Part shown: piece by piece, positions 26,986 to 37,857 of the stretch
How the letters are laid out: each line of letters opens with the position of its first letter
Numbering within the stretch: position 1 is the first letter of the stretch
Source: Thiofaba sp039822285
Lineage (GTDB): Bacteria > Pseudomonadota > Gammaproteobacteria > Halothiobacillales > Halothiobacillaceae
Length of the DNA stretch: 64,000 bases
Direction of reading: 5' to 3'
Assembly (NCBI RefSeq): GCF_039822285.1
Contig: NZ_JBAJEY010000005.1
Coordinates: 124,001 to 188,000 of the forward strand
Notes under the pieces: model-generated
The model's database searches: none
Seen by the model: the letters and a program-made list of their open reading frames with translations, nothing else
What the model was told of the DNA's origin: nothing
Program-made: the position numbers and the translations under genes

Positions 26986-27881
26986 AGGTAGGGGGACGAC
27001 ACGCCTTCCGGGCGGGTCTTAAAGCGGCGGTGCAGCCAGAAATAGTCCGCGGGACGGTGGCGGGCGAAGCGTTCGATCAGGGCGTTGTAGACTGTGGCGT
27101 CCGCAACCACATCGCCGCTCGGGATCTCCGGCACCGGCACGAGGTGCATGACATACCCCTGCGCCCGGGGCAGCCGCTCGGGGTAGATGAAGACCACCTT
27201 GGCCTGGGAGCGCTCGACGATCTTGGAGGTGAGGGTGAGGGTCGCGGTCGGCACCCCAAAGAAGGGGGCGAACACGCTGGCCTCCGGGCCAAAGTCCTGG
27301 TCCGCGCCATACCAGCAGATGCCGCCCTCCTTGAGCACCTTGAGCATGCCGCGCAGGTTGTCGTTGGCAATCAGCTCGCCAAAGTAGCGCGCGCGCCGCG
27401 CGCGCATCACCGCATCGAAGTGCGGGTTCTTGGCGGCCTTGTACACCGTGTTCATCGGAACCTTCAACGCCATCAGACGCCCCCCCATCTCCAGCGCGGT
27501 GAAGTGGGCCCCGAGCAGCAGCACACCCCGCCCCTCGGCGCGCGCCGCCGTGAGATGCTCCAGTCCCTCGTAGCGCACCGGCAGGCGCTCAGCCCGGCCC
27601 CACCAGGCGATCCCGCCTTCGATCAGGCCCATCCCCGCGGAGGCAAAACTCGCCCGCTCCAGCCGGTGCCGTTCGGCCTCATCCAGCGCGGGAAAACAGA
27701 GCGCAAGGTTCTGCCGGACAATGCGCCGGCGGCTGGGCAGCACCGCCCAAGCGAGCAGCCCCAGCCCGCGGCCAAAGCCCTGGGCCAGCGGCAAGGGCAG
27801 TTGCGCGGCCAGCCAGAGCAGGCCGAGCCCGAAGGCCAGCGGCCACTGGCGGGGGGAAAGCCAAGCTAGACGGTCAGACAT
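26982..27881 (-). CDS. Lipid A biosynthesis acyltransferase (LpxL/HtrB family)
   Basis: A 299-residue membrane-associated acyltransferase that adds a secondary acyl chain to Kdo2-lipid IVA. An N-terminal hydrophobic anchor spans about 14-45. The catalytic HX4E motif is HFTALE near 126-131, and QDFGPEASVFAPFFGVPTAT is the conserved substrate-pocket region. DYFWLHRRFKTRPEG is the family C-terminus. I chose the ATG at 27881; the upstream frame overlaps tolC and is not family-like. The stop TAG lies in a REP head. LpxL and LpxM functions cannot be separated here. Confidence 0.93.
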   Translation of the reverse strand: MSDRLAWLSPRQWPLAFGLGLLWLAAQLPLPLAQGFGRGLGLLAWAVLPSRRRIVRQNLALCFPALDEAERHRLERASFASAGMGLIEGGIAWWGRAERLPVRYEGLEHLTAARAEGRGVLLLGAHFTALEMGGRLMALKVPMNTVYKAAKNPHFDAVMRARRARYFGELIANDNLRGMLKVLKEGGICWYGADQDFGPEASVFAPFFGVPTATLTLTSKIVERSQAKVVFIYPERLPRAQGYVMHLVPVPEIPSGDVVADATVYNALIERFARHRPADYFWLHRRFKTRPEGVSSPYL

Positions 27882-27930
27882 GAGAAGAAGCTCAACGCGG
27901 CCCCGACCCTTCGGAGCCGATGGCGCGCCT

Positions 27931-29235
27931 TCAGCGCAGCTCGCGCTGCAGGGCCTCGAGGTCGGCCAGTTGCAGGGTGCCTGCGGCGCGCTTGAGGCGC
28001 AGGGTGGCGAGCAGGTAATCGTAGCGCGCGTTGAACAGGTTGCGCCGCGCCTGGGTGAGCAGGGTCTGGGCGGTGATGACATCGACGATGGTGCGCGTGC
28101 CCACCTCATACCCCGCCTCGTTGGCGGCGAGCTGGGTCTCGGCGGACTTCACCCCCTGCTCGAAGGCCGCGATCTCGCTGATCTTGCTGGTCACGGCACG
28201 GAAGGCATCGCGGGTGGCACGGGTGGTGTCACGCAGGCCTGCCTCGTACAGGTCCTGCGCGCGCTGGAGCTTGTAGGTCGCCTCCCGCACCCGGGCATCC
28301 ACCCCGCCGCCCGCGTAGAGCGGGACGTTCAGCTGCACCCCCACGCGGGTGTCGTAGTTCTTCAGCGGGGTGCCGGCAAACTGGGTGTCCTGGTAGCCGT
28401 AGGAGGCGTTCAGGCTGACCGTGGGATAGTGCCCTGAACGCTGTTTCTCGATCTCCTGCCGGGCGATGTCCAGCCCCATGCGGGCGCTCTGCAGGGCCAG
28501 GTTCTGTTCCTCGGCAAACTTCACCCAGGCGGCGGGATCGACCGGATCGGGACGGGCGGTGGCAAGATCAGCGCGCACGTCATCCAGGCTCGCCACCTCC
28601 TGCACGGTCAGCACCCGCAGGGCTTCGCGGGCATTGGCGAGATTGGCCTCGGCGCCGATCCGGCGGGCCAGGGACTGATCACGCGCGGCGCGCGCATCGG
28701 CGAGGTCCGTGATGGCGATCAGCCCCACCTCGAAGCGTTTCTCGGTCTGCGCCAGGCGGCTCTCGTTGGCCGCGAGATCGGCCTCGGCGAGATTCAGCTC
28801 TGCCTGGGCGCGCAGGACGGCGAAATACGCCTCGGAGGCACGCAGCAGCAATTCCTGCTGACTGTTGGCAAAGTCGAGGTCGGCCTGACGGGCGATGAGC
28901 TCCGCCTGATCCTGGGCGGTGAGCCGGGCGCGGTCGAACAGCGGCTGGCTGAGGCTCACGGTGTAGTTCTTGCCGGTGAAGCTGCCATCCCGCGCCGGCA
29001 TGTTGGGGTATTCCAGCCAGTCCCGGGTCAGGCCGGCATTGAGGGCGACGTTCGGCAGGAGTTGGGCGCGAGCCTGCGGATAGGCCTCGCGCGTGGCAAG
29101 GCGGGCCTGGGCGGCGGCACGCAGGTTGGCATCGTTCTGCTCAGCCAGGCGGTAGACATCCACCAGTCCTTCGGCGTGGGCAGCCATCGCCCAGCCCAGG
29201 AGCAGCATTCCTGACAGGGGCAGAGATTTTCGCAT
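27931..29235 (-). CDS. tolC: TolC-family outer membrane efflux/secretion channel
   Basis: A 434-residue outer-membrane protein with a signal peptide ending AAHA-EG near residue 21-22. The two-fold repeated coiled-coil architecture of TolC is visible: repeated Gln/Ala-rich helices, ALNAGLTRD and VSLNASYGYQDT strands, and NVPLYAGGGVDARVREA in the second half. It lies 36 bp after a pcm-like gene, an arrangement common upstream of tolC in gammaproteobacteria. It would serve type I secretion and RND efflux systems encoded elsewhere. Confidence 0.94.
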   Translation of the reverse strand: MRKSLPLSGMLLLGWAMAAHAEGLVDVYRLAEQNDANLRAAAQARLATREAYPQARAQLLPNVALNAGLTRDWLEYPNMPARDGSFTGKNYTVSLSQPLFDRARLTAQDQAELIARQADLDFANSQQELLLRASEAYFAVLRAQAELNLAEADLAANESRLAQTEKRFEVGLIAITDLADARAARDQSLARRIGAEANLANAREALRVLTVQEVASLDDVRADLATARPDPVDPAAWVKFAEEQNLALQSARMGLDIARQEIEKQRSGHYPTVSLNASYGYQDTQFAGTPLKNYDTRVGVQLNVPLYAGGGVDARVREATYKLQRAQDLYEAGLRDTTRATRDAFRAVTSKISEIAAFEQGVKSAETQLAANEAGYEVGTRTIVDVITAQTLLTQARRNLFNARYDYLLATLRLKRAAGTLQLADLEALQRELR

Positions 29236-29271
29236 GATCGGGCCTCCTCGGGCCGCCCTTTCAGCCTGCGC

Positions 29272-29919
29272 TCAGAAGGTGAAATCCGGCTTGGGCTCGG
29301 CGTGAATGAGATGCGGCAGGCAGGTTTCGAACAGGCTCTCGCAGGCCCAGCTGTCCTCGCCCTCGCGGGTGATCAGCAGGGCCTGCATGATGGGGGCCTC
29401 GCCAACGATAACGAACAGACGACCACCGTCGTTGAGCTTGAGCCGGTAGCTTTCGGGCACCTCCGCCATGGCACCGGTGATGGCAATCACATCGTACCGT
29501 TTGCCGTCATCCCAGCCGGCGCTGGCATCGCCGGTCGCCAGGGTGACGCCCGGCAGGCGGGCGCGTGCGGCCTCGATGAAAGCGGGAAAGATGTCGACGC
29601 TGGTCACCTGCCCGCCCATGTGCGCCAGGCAGGCGGCCGTGAAGCCGGTACCGGTGCCAATCTCCAGCACCTGCTCGCCGGGCTGCACGGCCAGCGCCTG
29701 CAACATGCGCCCCTCCACCACCGGCGGCATCATCACCTGCCCATGGCCGATCGGCAGCATCACGTCGGAGAAGGCTTGGGCGCGCAGGGCCTGCGGAACG
29801 AAGTCCTCGCGGCGCACGGCGCGCAGGGTATCAAGGACGCGAAAGTCGAGCACATCCCAGGGGCGGACCTGCTGCTCGACCATATTGAAACGGGCCTGTT
29901 CGACGTTCAGCGCTGACAT
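29272..29919 (-). CDS. Protein-L-isoaspartate O-methyltransferase-like protein
   Basis: A 215-residue SAM-dependent methyltransferase of the Pcm family, which repairs isoaspartyl residues. RREDFVPQALRAQAFSD, the acceptor-side GHGQVMMPP and the SAM motif VLEIGTGTGFTAACLA are present; VSIDIFP-like SAM contacts follow as VTSVDIFPAF. The canonical Pcm active-site sequence is somewhat altered, as in the paralog usually found beside tolC, so the substrate may differ. It heads the leftward operon with tolC. Confidence 0.88.
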   Translation of the reverse strand: MSALNVEQARFNMVEQQVRPWDVLDFRVLDTLRAVRREDFVPQALRAQAFSDVMLPIGHGQVMMPPVVEGRMLQALAVQPGEQVLEIGTGTGFTAACLAHMGGQVTSVDIFPAFIEAARARLPGVTLATGDASAGWDDGKRYDVIAITGAMAEVPESYRLKLNDGGRLFVIVGEAPIMQALLITREGEDSWACESLFETCLPHLIHAEPKPDFTF

Positions 29920-30007
29920 GGGACGCTATATTCCGGAAACATAAGGACTATCCGGCGAAGGTTAAGGGGTTTACCCTGCCCCGGCAAGAGATTGAGGAGA
30001 CCTGCGG

Positions 30008-31498
30008 ATGCTCAACACAGCGGAGATCGGGCGCAGGGTGGGCAAGGCCGACTACAAGCGCGAGCTGCCCCAGCTGCGCACACGCCTGCTCGAGGCACAG
30101 CGCGCCTTGCGCGAGGCTGGCCTCGCCACCCTGGTGATCATCGAGGGCATGGACGGCTCCGGCCGGGCGGAGATTGCCAACCGCCTGCACGAGTGGCTGG
30201 ACCCGCGCGGCATCCAGACCCACATCTTCTGGGACCCCTCCGACGAGGAACGCGAGCGCCCCTACTTCTGGCGCTTCTGGCGGGCCCTGCCGGGCGCCGG
30301 CGAGATGGCGATCTTTCTCGGTGGCTGGTACCGCGACATCCTCACCGACGGGGTGCACAAGGAGCTCGAGCCGGAGACGCTCGAGGCGCGCCTGGCCCCC
30401 GTGCTGCACACCGAAGGCCTGCTCGCCGCCGACCGCACCCTCATCCTCAAGTTCTGGTATCACCTGCCACGCAAGGAGCAGGAGGCGCGTCTGGCCCATG
30501 AGCACCGCACCCCCGACGACCGCTGGCCCTCGGCCGCCGCCGCGCTCAAGGGCCGCAAGCTGTTGAAGACCTGGGCCGAGCGTATCCTGCGCCGCACGGA
30601 CACCGCCGATGCCCCGTGGTTCATCATCGAGGCGGCGGATACCCGCTACCGCGACCTCGCCACCGGCTACACCCTGCTGGAGGCGATGGAGAAGCGGCTG
30701 AAGGAACACCAGACGCACAGGGAACGCCGCGAGCGCCCCCTGCCCCCGCCCGAACCGGCCCTGCCCAAGGCCGAGAGCGCCCGGGTAACCGTGCTCGACC
30801 GGGTGGATCTCGGTGCCAAACTCAGCGACGCCCGCTATGAAAAGCGCCTCGCCCAACTGCGCGACCAGCTGCGCCAGCAGCTCTGGCGGGCGCACGGGGC
30901 CAAGCTGACCACCCACCTCGTCTTCGAGGGCTGGGACGCCGCCGGCAAGGGCGGGGCCATCCAGCGCCTGGCCGGTTGCATGGACGCCCGCCTCTACCGC
31001 GTCATTCCCTATGGCGCGCCCAGCTCGCACGAGCTCGAACACCACTACCTGTGGCGCTTCTGGCGGCAGATTCCACGCGCAGGGCGCGTCGCCGTGTTCG
31101 ACCGCTCCTGGTATGGGCGCGTGCTGGTGGAACGGGTCGAAGGGCTGTGCACCCCGGCGGAATGGCAGCGCGCCTACCACGAGATCAACCAGTTCGAGGC
31201 CCAGCTCGCCGCCCACAACGGCCTGGTGCTGAAGTTCTGGCTGCACATCTCCCCCGAGGAGCAGCTGCGCCGCTTTGAGGAGCGCCAGAACACCCCCTGG
31301 AAGCAGTACAAGATCACCCCCGAGGACTGGCGCAACCGCGAAAAACGCCCGCTCTACGAACAGGCGGTCAACGAGATGGTGCTCCGCACCGACAGCCCCG
31401 AGGCCCCCTGGCACCTCATCCCCACCGAGGACAAACGCTACGGTCGCATCCGCATCCTCGAAACCGTCTGCGAGGCCCTGAAGGCGCGCCTTGACTGA
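30008..31498 (+). CDS. pap: Polyphosphate:AMP phosphotransferase (two-domain PPK2)
   Basis: A 496-residue protein with two fused PPK2 domains that phosphorylates AMP to ADP using polyphosphate. The C-terminal domain has the canonical Walker A-like EGWDAAGKGGAIQRL near 306-320 and FDRSWYGRVLVERVEG. The N-terminal domain has a degenerate version, EGMDGSGRAEI near 45-55, with Arg for the catalytic Lys, consistent with a single active site as in characterised two-domain enzymes. GAGGA lies 10 nt before the ATG. It is divergent from the pcm-like gene across 88 bp. Confidence 0.93.
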   Translation: MLNTAEIGRRVGKADYKRELPQLRTRLLEAQRALREAGLATLVIIEGMDGSGRAEIANRLHEWLDPRGIQTHIFWDPSDEERERPYFWRFWRALPGAGEMAIFLGGWYRDILTDGVHKELEPETLEARLAPVLHTEGLLAADRTLILKFWYHLPRKEQEARLAHEHRTPDDRWPSAAAALKGRKLLKTWAERILRRTDTADAPWFIIEAADTRYRDLATGYTLLEAMEKRLKEHQTHRERRERPLPPPEPALPKAESARVTVLDRVDLGAKLSDARYEKRLAQLRDQLRQQLWRAHGAKLTTHLVFEGWDAAGKGGAIQRLAGCMDARLYRVIPYGAPSSHELEHHYLWRFWRQIPRAGRVAVFDRSWYGRVLVERVEGLCTPAEWQRAYHEINQFEAQLAAHNGLVLKFWLHISPEEQLRRFEERQNTPWKQYKITPEDWRNREKRPLYEQAVNEMVLRTDSPEAPWHLIPTEDKRYGRIRILETVCEALKARLD

Positions 31499-31577
31499 CT
31501 GGCCTACCCCAAAAATTCAAGGGCTTGGCGCCTTTTTGCTTGCATCCCGCCCCCCCCTCCGCTAACGTGACTGCCAT

Positions 31578-31668
31578 TGGCTAGGGGTGCGCCACGGCTA
31601 AGCCTGTGGCGCTGAGAGAGACCCTTCGAACCTGATCCGGATCACACCGGCGTAGGGAAGCCGCGCAC
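31578..31668 (+). promoter_or_regulatory. Thiamine pyrophosphate (THI-box) riboswitch
   Basis: Upstream of thiC the sequence carries the TPP aptamer pieces in order: AGGGGTGC, a variable stem, CTGAGAGAGACCCTT, GAACCTGATCCGGATC and ACACCGGCGTAGGGAAG. The match to the THI element is close. It ends about 48 nt before the thiC ATG, close enough to occlude the ribosome site when TPP is bound, as is common in proteobacteria. Confidence 0.96.
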
Positions 31669-31715
31669 GCCTCATCCCGTCCGCTGCCCTGCGCCCCATT
31701 CATGAGGACACGCGC

Positions 31716-33605
<1,890 letters not shown>

Positions 33606-33623
33606 CGACTGCCCTCGCGCCGC

Positions 33624-33656
33624 CGAGGAGGCCGCCTTGCGCGGCCTCCTCGTTTT
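33624..33656 (+). terminator. Rho-independent terminator of thiC
   Basis: A perfect 12-bp stem (CGAGGAGGCCGC at 33624-33635 with its complement at 33641-33652), a 5-nt loop and TTTT immediately after, 19 bp past the thiC stop. Confidence 0.92.
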
Positions 33657-33682
33657 CATCGCCCGCGCTCTAGCGCGACGGC

Positions 33683-33991
33683 TCAGTCGTCGTGATGGTG
33701 CTTGTGCTTGTGATGACCGCGGTGCAGGCCGTTGTCGTGCGGGCCGACACAGACTGGCTCGCGCACCACGACCCGGCGGCCATCGTGGCCGTCCGTGGTC
33801 AGCGCCGCGCCTGCCGCCGCGCCCACACCGGCACCGACGATCGCCCCAGTCTGGCCGCCGACCTGCTCGCCGACCACTGCCCCGAGCGCGCCACCGACCC
33901 CCGCCCCCAGCATGGTCTCGCCGGTCCCCGCCCACACGGCGGAAGAAAGGCCTGCGCCCAGGGCCAGCGCGGATACGGTCAGGATGTTCAT
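33683..33991 (-). CDS. Secreted glycine-zipper protein with His-rich tail
   Basis: A 102-residue protein with a signal peptide (cleavage near VWA-GT, residue 21), then a glycine-zipper region (GAGVGGALGAVVGEQVGGQT and onward to about 65) and a His/Lys-rich end, HHKHKHHHDD. Glycine-zipper 2TM proteins sit in or on the outer membrane; the His tail suggests metal binding (inference). A second protein of the same design is encoded at 36554-36937. Function is not known. Confidence 0.75.
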   Translation of the reverse strand: MNILTVSALALGAGLSSAVWAGTGETMLGAGVGGALGAVVGEQVGGQTGAIVGAGVGAAAGAALTTDGHDGRRVVVREPVCVGPHDNGLHRGHHKHKHHHDD

Positions 33992-34109
33992 GGTTTGGTC
34001 TCTGCTGAGGTGGAGGCGTGATTAATTTACCATTTCAATGCAGCCGGGCCACAGAGTGGGCGTTCTCGAGGGGCCCCTTGGTTGTTTTTTCACCATGCCG
34101 AGTCACCTT

Positions 34110-34562
34110 ATGCACCTCTGGGTCGATGCCGACGCCTGTCCCAACGCCATCAAGGACATCCTCTACCGCGCCGCCGAACGGGTGAAGCTGCCGCTGGTGC
34201 TGGTAGCCAACCAGCCACTGCGCGTGCCGCGCTCGCCCTACATCCGTGCCCTGGTGGTACCCGGAGGGTTCGACGAGGCTGACGCGGAGATCGTGCGCCG
34301 GGTACAGGCGGGCGATCTCGTCGTCACCGCCGACATCCCGCTGGCCGGGGAGGTGCTGGCGAAGGGCGGTCACGCCATCAATCCGCGTGGCGAACGCTAC
34401 GATAGCGGCACCATCCGCGAGCGCCTGCGCGTCCGTGACATGCTGGAACAACTCCGCGACGCGGGCGTCCACACCGGCGGTCACGCCCCGCTCAGCCAGG
34501 CTGACCGGCAGGCCTTCGCCAACCAGCTCGACCGCTTCCTGCAGCAATACGCCCGTCCATGA
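34110..34562 (+). CDS. yaiI: YaiI/YqxD family protein (DUF188)
   Basis: A 150-residue protein of the UPF0178/DUF188 family with a PIN/NYN-like fold. WVDADACPN at the start, LVLVANQPLRVP, GDLVVTADIPLA and NPRGERYD are conserved blocks shared with E. coli YaiI, and length agrees. The ATG at 34110 gives the best match to the family N-terminus; ATG at 34095 adds five residues. It overlaps recQ by 4 bp. Biochemical function is not established; the acidic residues suggest a nuclease (inference). Confidence 0.93.
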   Translation: MHLWVDADACPNAIKDILYRAAERVKLPLVLVANQPLRVPRSPYIRALVVPGGFDEADAEIVRRVQAGDLVVTADIPLAGEVLAKGGHAINPRGERYDSGTIRERLRVRDMLEQLRDAGVHTGGHAPLSQADRQAFANQLDRFLQQYARP

Positions 34563-36364
34563 ACGCCCTCCAGCCCCTCGACATCCTGCGTGACACCTTC
34601 GGCTACGAGCGCTTTCGCGCACCGCAGGACGAGGTCATTGCCACCCTGATGGCGGGGGAGGATGCGCTGGTGCTGATGCCGACCGGCGGCGGCAAGTCGC
34701 TGTGCTACCAGATCCCCGCCATCGCCCGCCCCGGCACCGGCATCGTGATCTCCCCCCTGATCGCGCTGATGCAGGACCAGGTAGCCGCCCTGCGCCAGGC
34801 CGGCGTACGTGCGGCCTACCTGAACTCCACCCTCGCGCCCAGTGAAGCACGCGCGATTGAGCAACAGCTCCTGATGGGCGAGCTCGACCTGCTCTACGTC
34901 GCCCCCGAGCGGCTGTTGAACGGGCGGACGCTGGAGTTGCTGGCGCAGACCCCGCTCGCCCTGTTCGCCATCGACGAGGCGCACTGCGTCTCGCAATGGG
35001 GGCACGACTTCCGCCCGGAGTACATCCAGCTCTCCATCCTGCACGAGCGCTTCCCGCAGGTGCCGCGCATCGCCCTCACCGCCACCGCGGACGAGCCCAC
35101 CCGGCGCGAGATCATCACCCGCCTGGGGCTCACGGGCGCGCGGGTATTCATCTCGAGCTTCGACCGGCCCAACATCCGCTACCGCATCGCCCAGGGCGAC
35201 GGCAACGCGCGCGAGGCCCTGCTGCGCTTCATCCGCGAGGAACACGCGGGCGAGGCGGGCATCGTCTACTGCCTCTCGCGCAAGAAGGTCGAGGAGGTGG
35301 CCGACTGGCTGGTGGCCCGTGGTCTCCCCGCCCTGCCCTACCACGCCGGCCTTCCAGCCGAGGTCCGCGAGCGGCATCAGGCCCGCTTCCTCAACGAGGA
35401 AGGGTTGGTGATGGTGGCCACCATCGCCTTCGGCATGGGGATCGACAAACCGAACGTGCGCTTCGTCGCCCACCTCAACCTGCCCAAGAGCATCGAGGCC
35501 TACTACCAGGAGACCGGCCGCGCCGGGCGCGACGGCCTGCCCGCCGACGCCTGGATGAGCTACGGCCTGCAGGATGTCATCACCCTGCGGCAGATGCTGG
35601 AGGCCTCCGAGGCGGGCGATGAGCACAAGCGGGTCGAGCGCCACAAGCTGGATGCCATGCTCGGCCTGTGCGAGCTCACCACCTGCCGCCGCCAGGCCCT
35701 GCTCGCCTACTTCGGCGAGCCCTTGAGCGAGCCCTGCGGCAACTGCGACACCTGCCTTGCCCCGCCCGCCACCTGGGATGCCACCATCCCGGCGCAGAAG
35801 GCCCTCTCCTGCGTGCACCGCACCGGCCAGCGCTTCGGCGTGACCTATCTCGTGGATGTACTGCTGGGCAAGACGGACGAGCGCATCCAGCGCAACGGCC
35901 ATGATCGGATCAGCACCTTCGGCATTGGCACCGAGCTGAACGCCGCCGGCTGGCGCGGCCTGTTCCGCCAGCTGATCGCGCGCGGGCTACTGGCGGTGGA
36001 TCTGGAGGGGCACGGCGGCCTGCGCCTGACCGAGGCCTGCCGCCCGGTGCTGCGCGGCGACGAGCCGCTGTGGTTGCGCAAGGATGTCCGACCCGCGCGC
36101 AGCGCGAAACACGCTGCCCACGGCCGTACCCTGCCCCCCGGGGCCGACCACGCGCTGTGGGACGCCCTGCGCGCCAGGCGGCGCGAGCTCGCGCAGGAAC
36201 AGGGCGTGCCGCCCTACGTCATCTTCCACGACGCCACCCTGATGGCGATGATGGAGGCCCGGCCGCACAGCCTGTCCACCCTGGCCGAACTGCCGGGGGT
36301 GGGGCAACGCAAACTCGATGCCTATGGTGAGGCGTTTCTGGAGGTCATCCGACGCCACACATAA
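34559..36364 (+). CDS. recQ: ATP-dependent DNA helicase RecQ
   Basis: A 601-residue 3'-5' helicase used in recombination and fork repair. MPTGGGKSLCYQIPA is Walker A, AIDEAHCVSQWGHDFRPEY covers the DEAH box and aromatic-rich loop, and ETGRAGRDG is motif VI. The zinc-binding region CELTTCRRQALLAYFGE...CGNCDTC follows, then RQC and a C-terminal HRDC domain (about 530-601). It overlaps yaiI by 4 bp (ATGA), so they are likely coexpressed. Confidence 0.98.
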   Translation: MNALQPLDILRDTFGYERFRAPQDEVIATLMAGEDALVLMPTGGGKSLCYQIPAIARPGTGIVISPLIALMQDQVAALRQAGVRAAYLNSTLAPSEARAIEQQLLMGELDLLYVAPERLLNGRTLELLAQTPLALFAIDEAHCVSQWGHDFRPEYIQLSILHERFPQVPRIALTATADEPTRREIITRLGLTGARVFISSFDRPNIRYRIAQGDGNAREALLRFIREEHAGEAGIVYCLSRKKVEEVADWLVARGLPALPYHAGLPAEVRERHQARFLNEEGLVMVATIAFGMGIDKPNVRFVAHLNLPKSIEAYYQETGRAGRDGLPADAWMSYGLQDVITLRQMLEASEAGDEHKRVERHKLDAMLGLCELTTCRRQALLAYFGEPLSEPCGNCDTCLAPPATWDATIPAQKALSCVHRTGQRFGVTYLVDVLLGKTDERIQRNGHDRISTFGIGTELNAAGWRGLFRQLIARGLLAVDLEGHGGLRLTEACRPVLRGDEPLWLRKDVRPARSAKHAAHGRTLPPGADHALWDALRARRRELAQEQGVPPYVIFHDATLMAMMEARPHSLSTLAELPGVGQRKLDAYGEAFLEVIRRHT

Positions 36365-36412
36365 GAAAGGGCCGCACCAGGGGAGACGCCGAAAGACCTG
36401 GAATGCGGCACG

Positions 36413-36499
36413 TCCCCTCCCCCCTGGTGGGGGAGGGTTAGGGAGAGGGGGATGGAGTTTGAACGGGTTATCCTCTCCCCTTGAAGGGGGAGAGGGAGA
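36413..36499. repeat. Two C/G-rich palindromic repeats after recQ
   Basis: 36413-36451 (CCCCTCCCCCCTGGTGGGGG core, then GGGTTAGGGAGAGGGGG) and 36472-36499 (CCTCTCCCCTTGAAGGGGGA core). They lie in the 189-bp gap between recQ and the convergent glycine-zipper gene. Confidence 0.75.
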
Positions 36500-36553
36500 A
36501 TCATTTGTTCAGCGCCTCCCGAAGCGGCCCCTTGCCGGGGCAGCGCGCAGGGA

Positions 36554-36937
36554 TCAGCGCACGATGATCACCGCGCCGGAATCCCGGTAGCCATGATGGT
36601 GCCGGTGGTGATGGTGGTGGCGATGACCATAGCCGCGCTCATCATCCACGTAGACATAAGTCACCGGCCCGCGCCCATAGTAGGGTTCGGGATAACGCTC
36701 GTAGCGCTCCACATAGCGCACCGGCCGGCCATAGCTGTCATAGGCGACGGCCGCACCGGTCGCAGCGCCCAGCGCCCCGCCGACAATGGCACCGTCATGA
36801 CCACCGATCTGGTGCCCAACCACCGCGCCCAGCGCGCCCCCCAGGCCTGCGCCGAGCATGAGTTGGCCGCTGTCGGCGTGGCTGGGCAGGGCGACCAGCA
36901 TCCCGGCGCCCAGGAGCATGGCGGAGAGCATCTTCAT
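36554..36937 (-). CDS. Secreted glycine-zipper 2TM protein, His-rich
   Basis: A 127-residue protein with a signal peptide (cleavage near SHA-DS, residue 22), a glycine zipper (GAGLGGALGAVVGHQIGGHD to about residue 65), a Tyr/Arg-rich middle (ERYERYPEPYYGRGP) and a His cluster near 107-116. It resembles the 33683-33991 protein in order of parts and in the zipper sequence. It is probably envelope-located. Metal binding by the His cluster is inference. Confidence 0.78.
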   Translation of the reverse strand: MKMLSAMLLGAGMLVALPSHADSGQLMLGAGLGGALGAVVGHQIGGHDGAIVGGALGAATGAAVAYDSYGRPVRYVERYERYPEPYYGRGPVTYVYVDDERGYGHRHHHHHRHHHGYRDSGAVIIVR

Positions 36938-37037
36938 CGTGTCGTACTCCGAAAGAGGGGGCAGAAAAATTTTACGAAAGATTAGGCTGCCATACCGCAG
37001 GGAAGTTCCGGGCCGACTGTTGCTTTCCTGCCGCAGT

Positions 37038-37418
37038 TCAGCGGCAGGACTGCTCCAGCCGGGCACGCGTCCGCGCACCGAGCAGCACGGCATCGATGCG
37101 GCCATCCCGCACGATCACCACGGTCGGCGTGACACGCACGCCGAAGGCGCGCGCGAGATCCGCTTTGATGCCGATGTCGATCACCCGCACCCGTTCATCC
37201 TCCTCCGCCCAGGCGCGCATCTCTGGTGTCATGCGCCGGCATGGCCCGCACAACGGGCTGTGGAAATAGAATAAGGCCAGCCCCTCGCGCGGGACCTCCG
37301 CATGCTCCGGCGCGGGCCGCCCCTTTGCCCGAGCCGCGCGGCGCATCTCCAGCAGCTGCCAGCCAAGTGGAAGGGCAGCGACGAACACCAGCAACAACCA
37401 GCCGAACGCGCTGTCCAT
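37038..37418 (-). CDS. Membrane-anchored thioredoxin-like protein
   Basis: A 126-residue protein with one N-terminal membrane span (about 4-24) and a thioredoxin fold after it. The active site is C57-G-P-C60 in HSPLCGPCRRMTPEM, the canonical thioredoxin pair, and VTPTVVIV supplies the cis-proline near residue 98. The orientation of the anchor decides whether it faces cytoplasm or periplasm and is not clear; Arg residues after the helix favour a cytoplasmic domain. Longer upstream frames are not coding-like. It is divergent from bolA across 30 bp. Confidence 0.85.
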   Translation of the reverse strand: MDSAFGWLLLVFVAALPLGWQLLEMRRAARAKGRPAPEHAEVPREGLALFYFHSPLCGPCRRMTPEMRAWAEEDERVRVIDIGIKADLARAFGVRVTPTVVIVRDGRIDAVLLGARTRARLEQSCR

Positions 37419-37448
37419 TCTTACCCCAACCTTCGGAATGAGCGGAAC

Positions 37449-37751
37449 ATGAGCATACAAGAAACCATCCAGGCCAAGCTGGAAGCCCGCTTTTTGCCAG
37501 TACACCTGGCTATCGTCAACGAGAGCCACCGCCATGCGATGAAGGCGGAAAACTCCCACTTCCACATCACCCTCGTCAGCCACGCCTTCGAGGGCCAGGG
37601 GCTCGTGGCCCGCCACCGCGCGGTCAACAAGGCACTGGCCGAGGAGCTGGCCGGACCGGTGCATGCCATCACCCTCCACACCCTCACTCCCGAGGAGTGG
37701 GCTGCGCGGGGTGGCACGGTTGAGGCCTCCCCCAAGTGCCGGGGCGGCTGA
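37449..37751 (+). CDS. BolA-family protein
   Basis: A 100-residue BolA protein. NESHRHAMKAENSHFHITLVS holds the conserved His residues used with monothiol glutaredoxins to bind 2Fe-2S clusters, and RHRAVNKALAEEL is the helix-turn-helix-like segment. Typical size. BolA proteins act in iron-sulfur trafficking and morphology or stress control. Its gene is followed after 106 bp by the LuxR-type regulator. Confidence 0.94.
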   Translation: MSIQETIQAKLEARFLPVHLAIVNESHRHAMKAENSHFHITLVSHAFEGQGLVARHRAVNKALAEELAGPVHAITLHTLTPEEWAARGGTVEASPKCRGG

Positions 37752-37857
37752 GGCCAGCCCACATCCCGGAGGTTGTGCTATGAATTGAGGGTGATCAGAG
37801 CGTGCAGATCGCTTGCCTCATCCCCATGACCATCCTTGCAGGAGAGCGGCCTCCCCC

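Noticed and set aside
37026..37049. Perfect 9-bp hairpin (TCCTGCCGC stem) at the end of the thioredoxin-like gene as terminator
   Set aside because: The gene's stop lies in the loop and no T tract follows on the minus strand, so I would not call a terminator.
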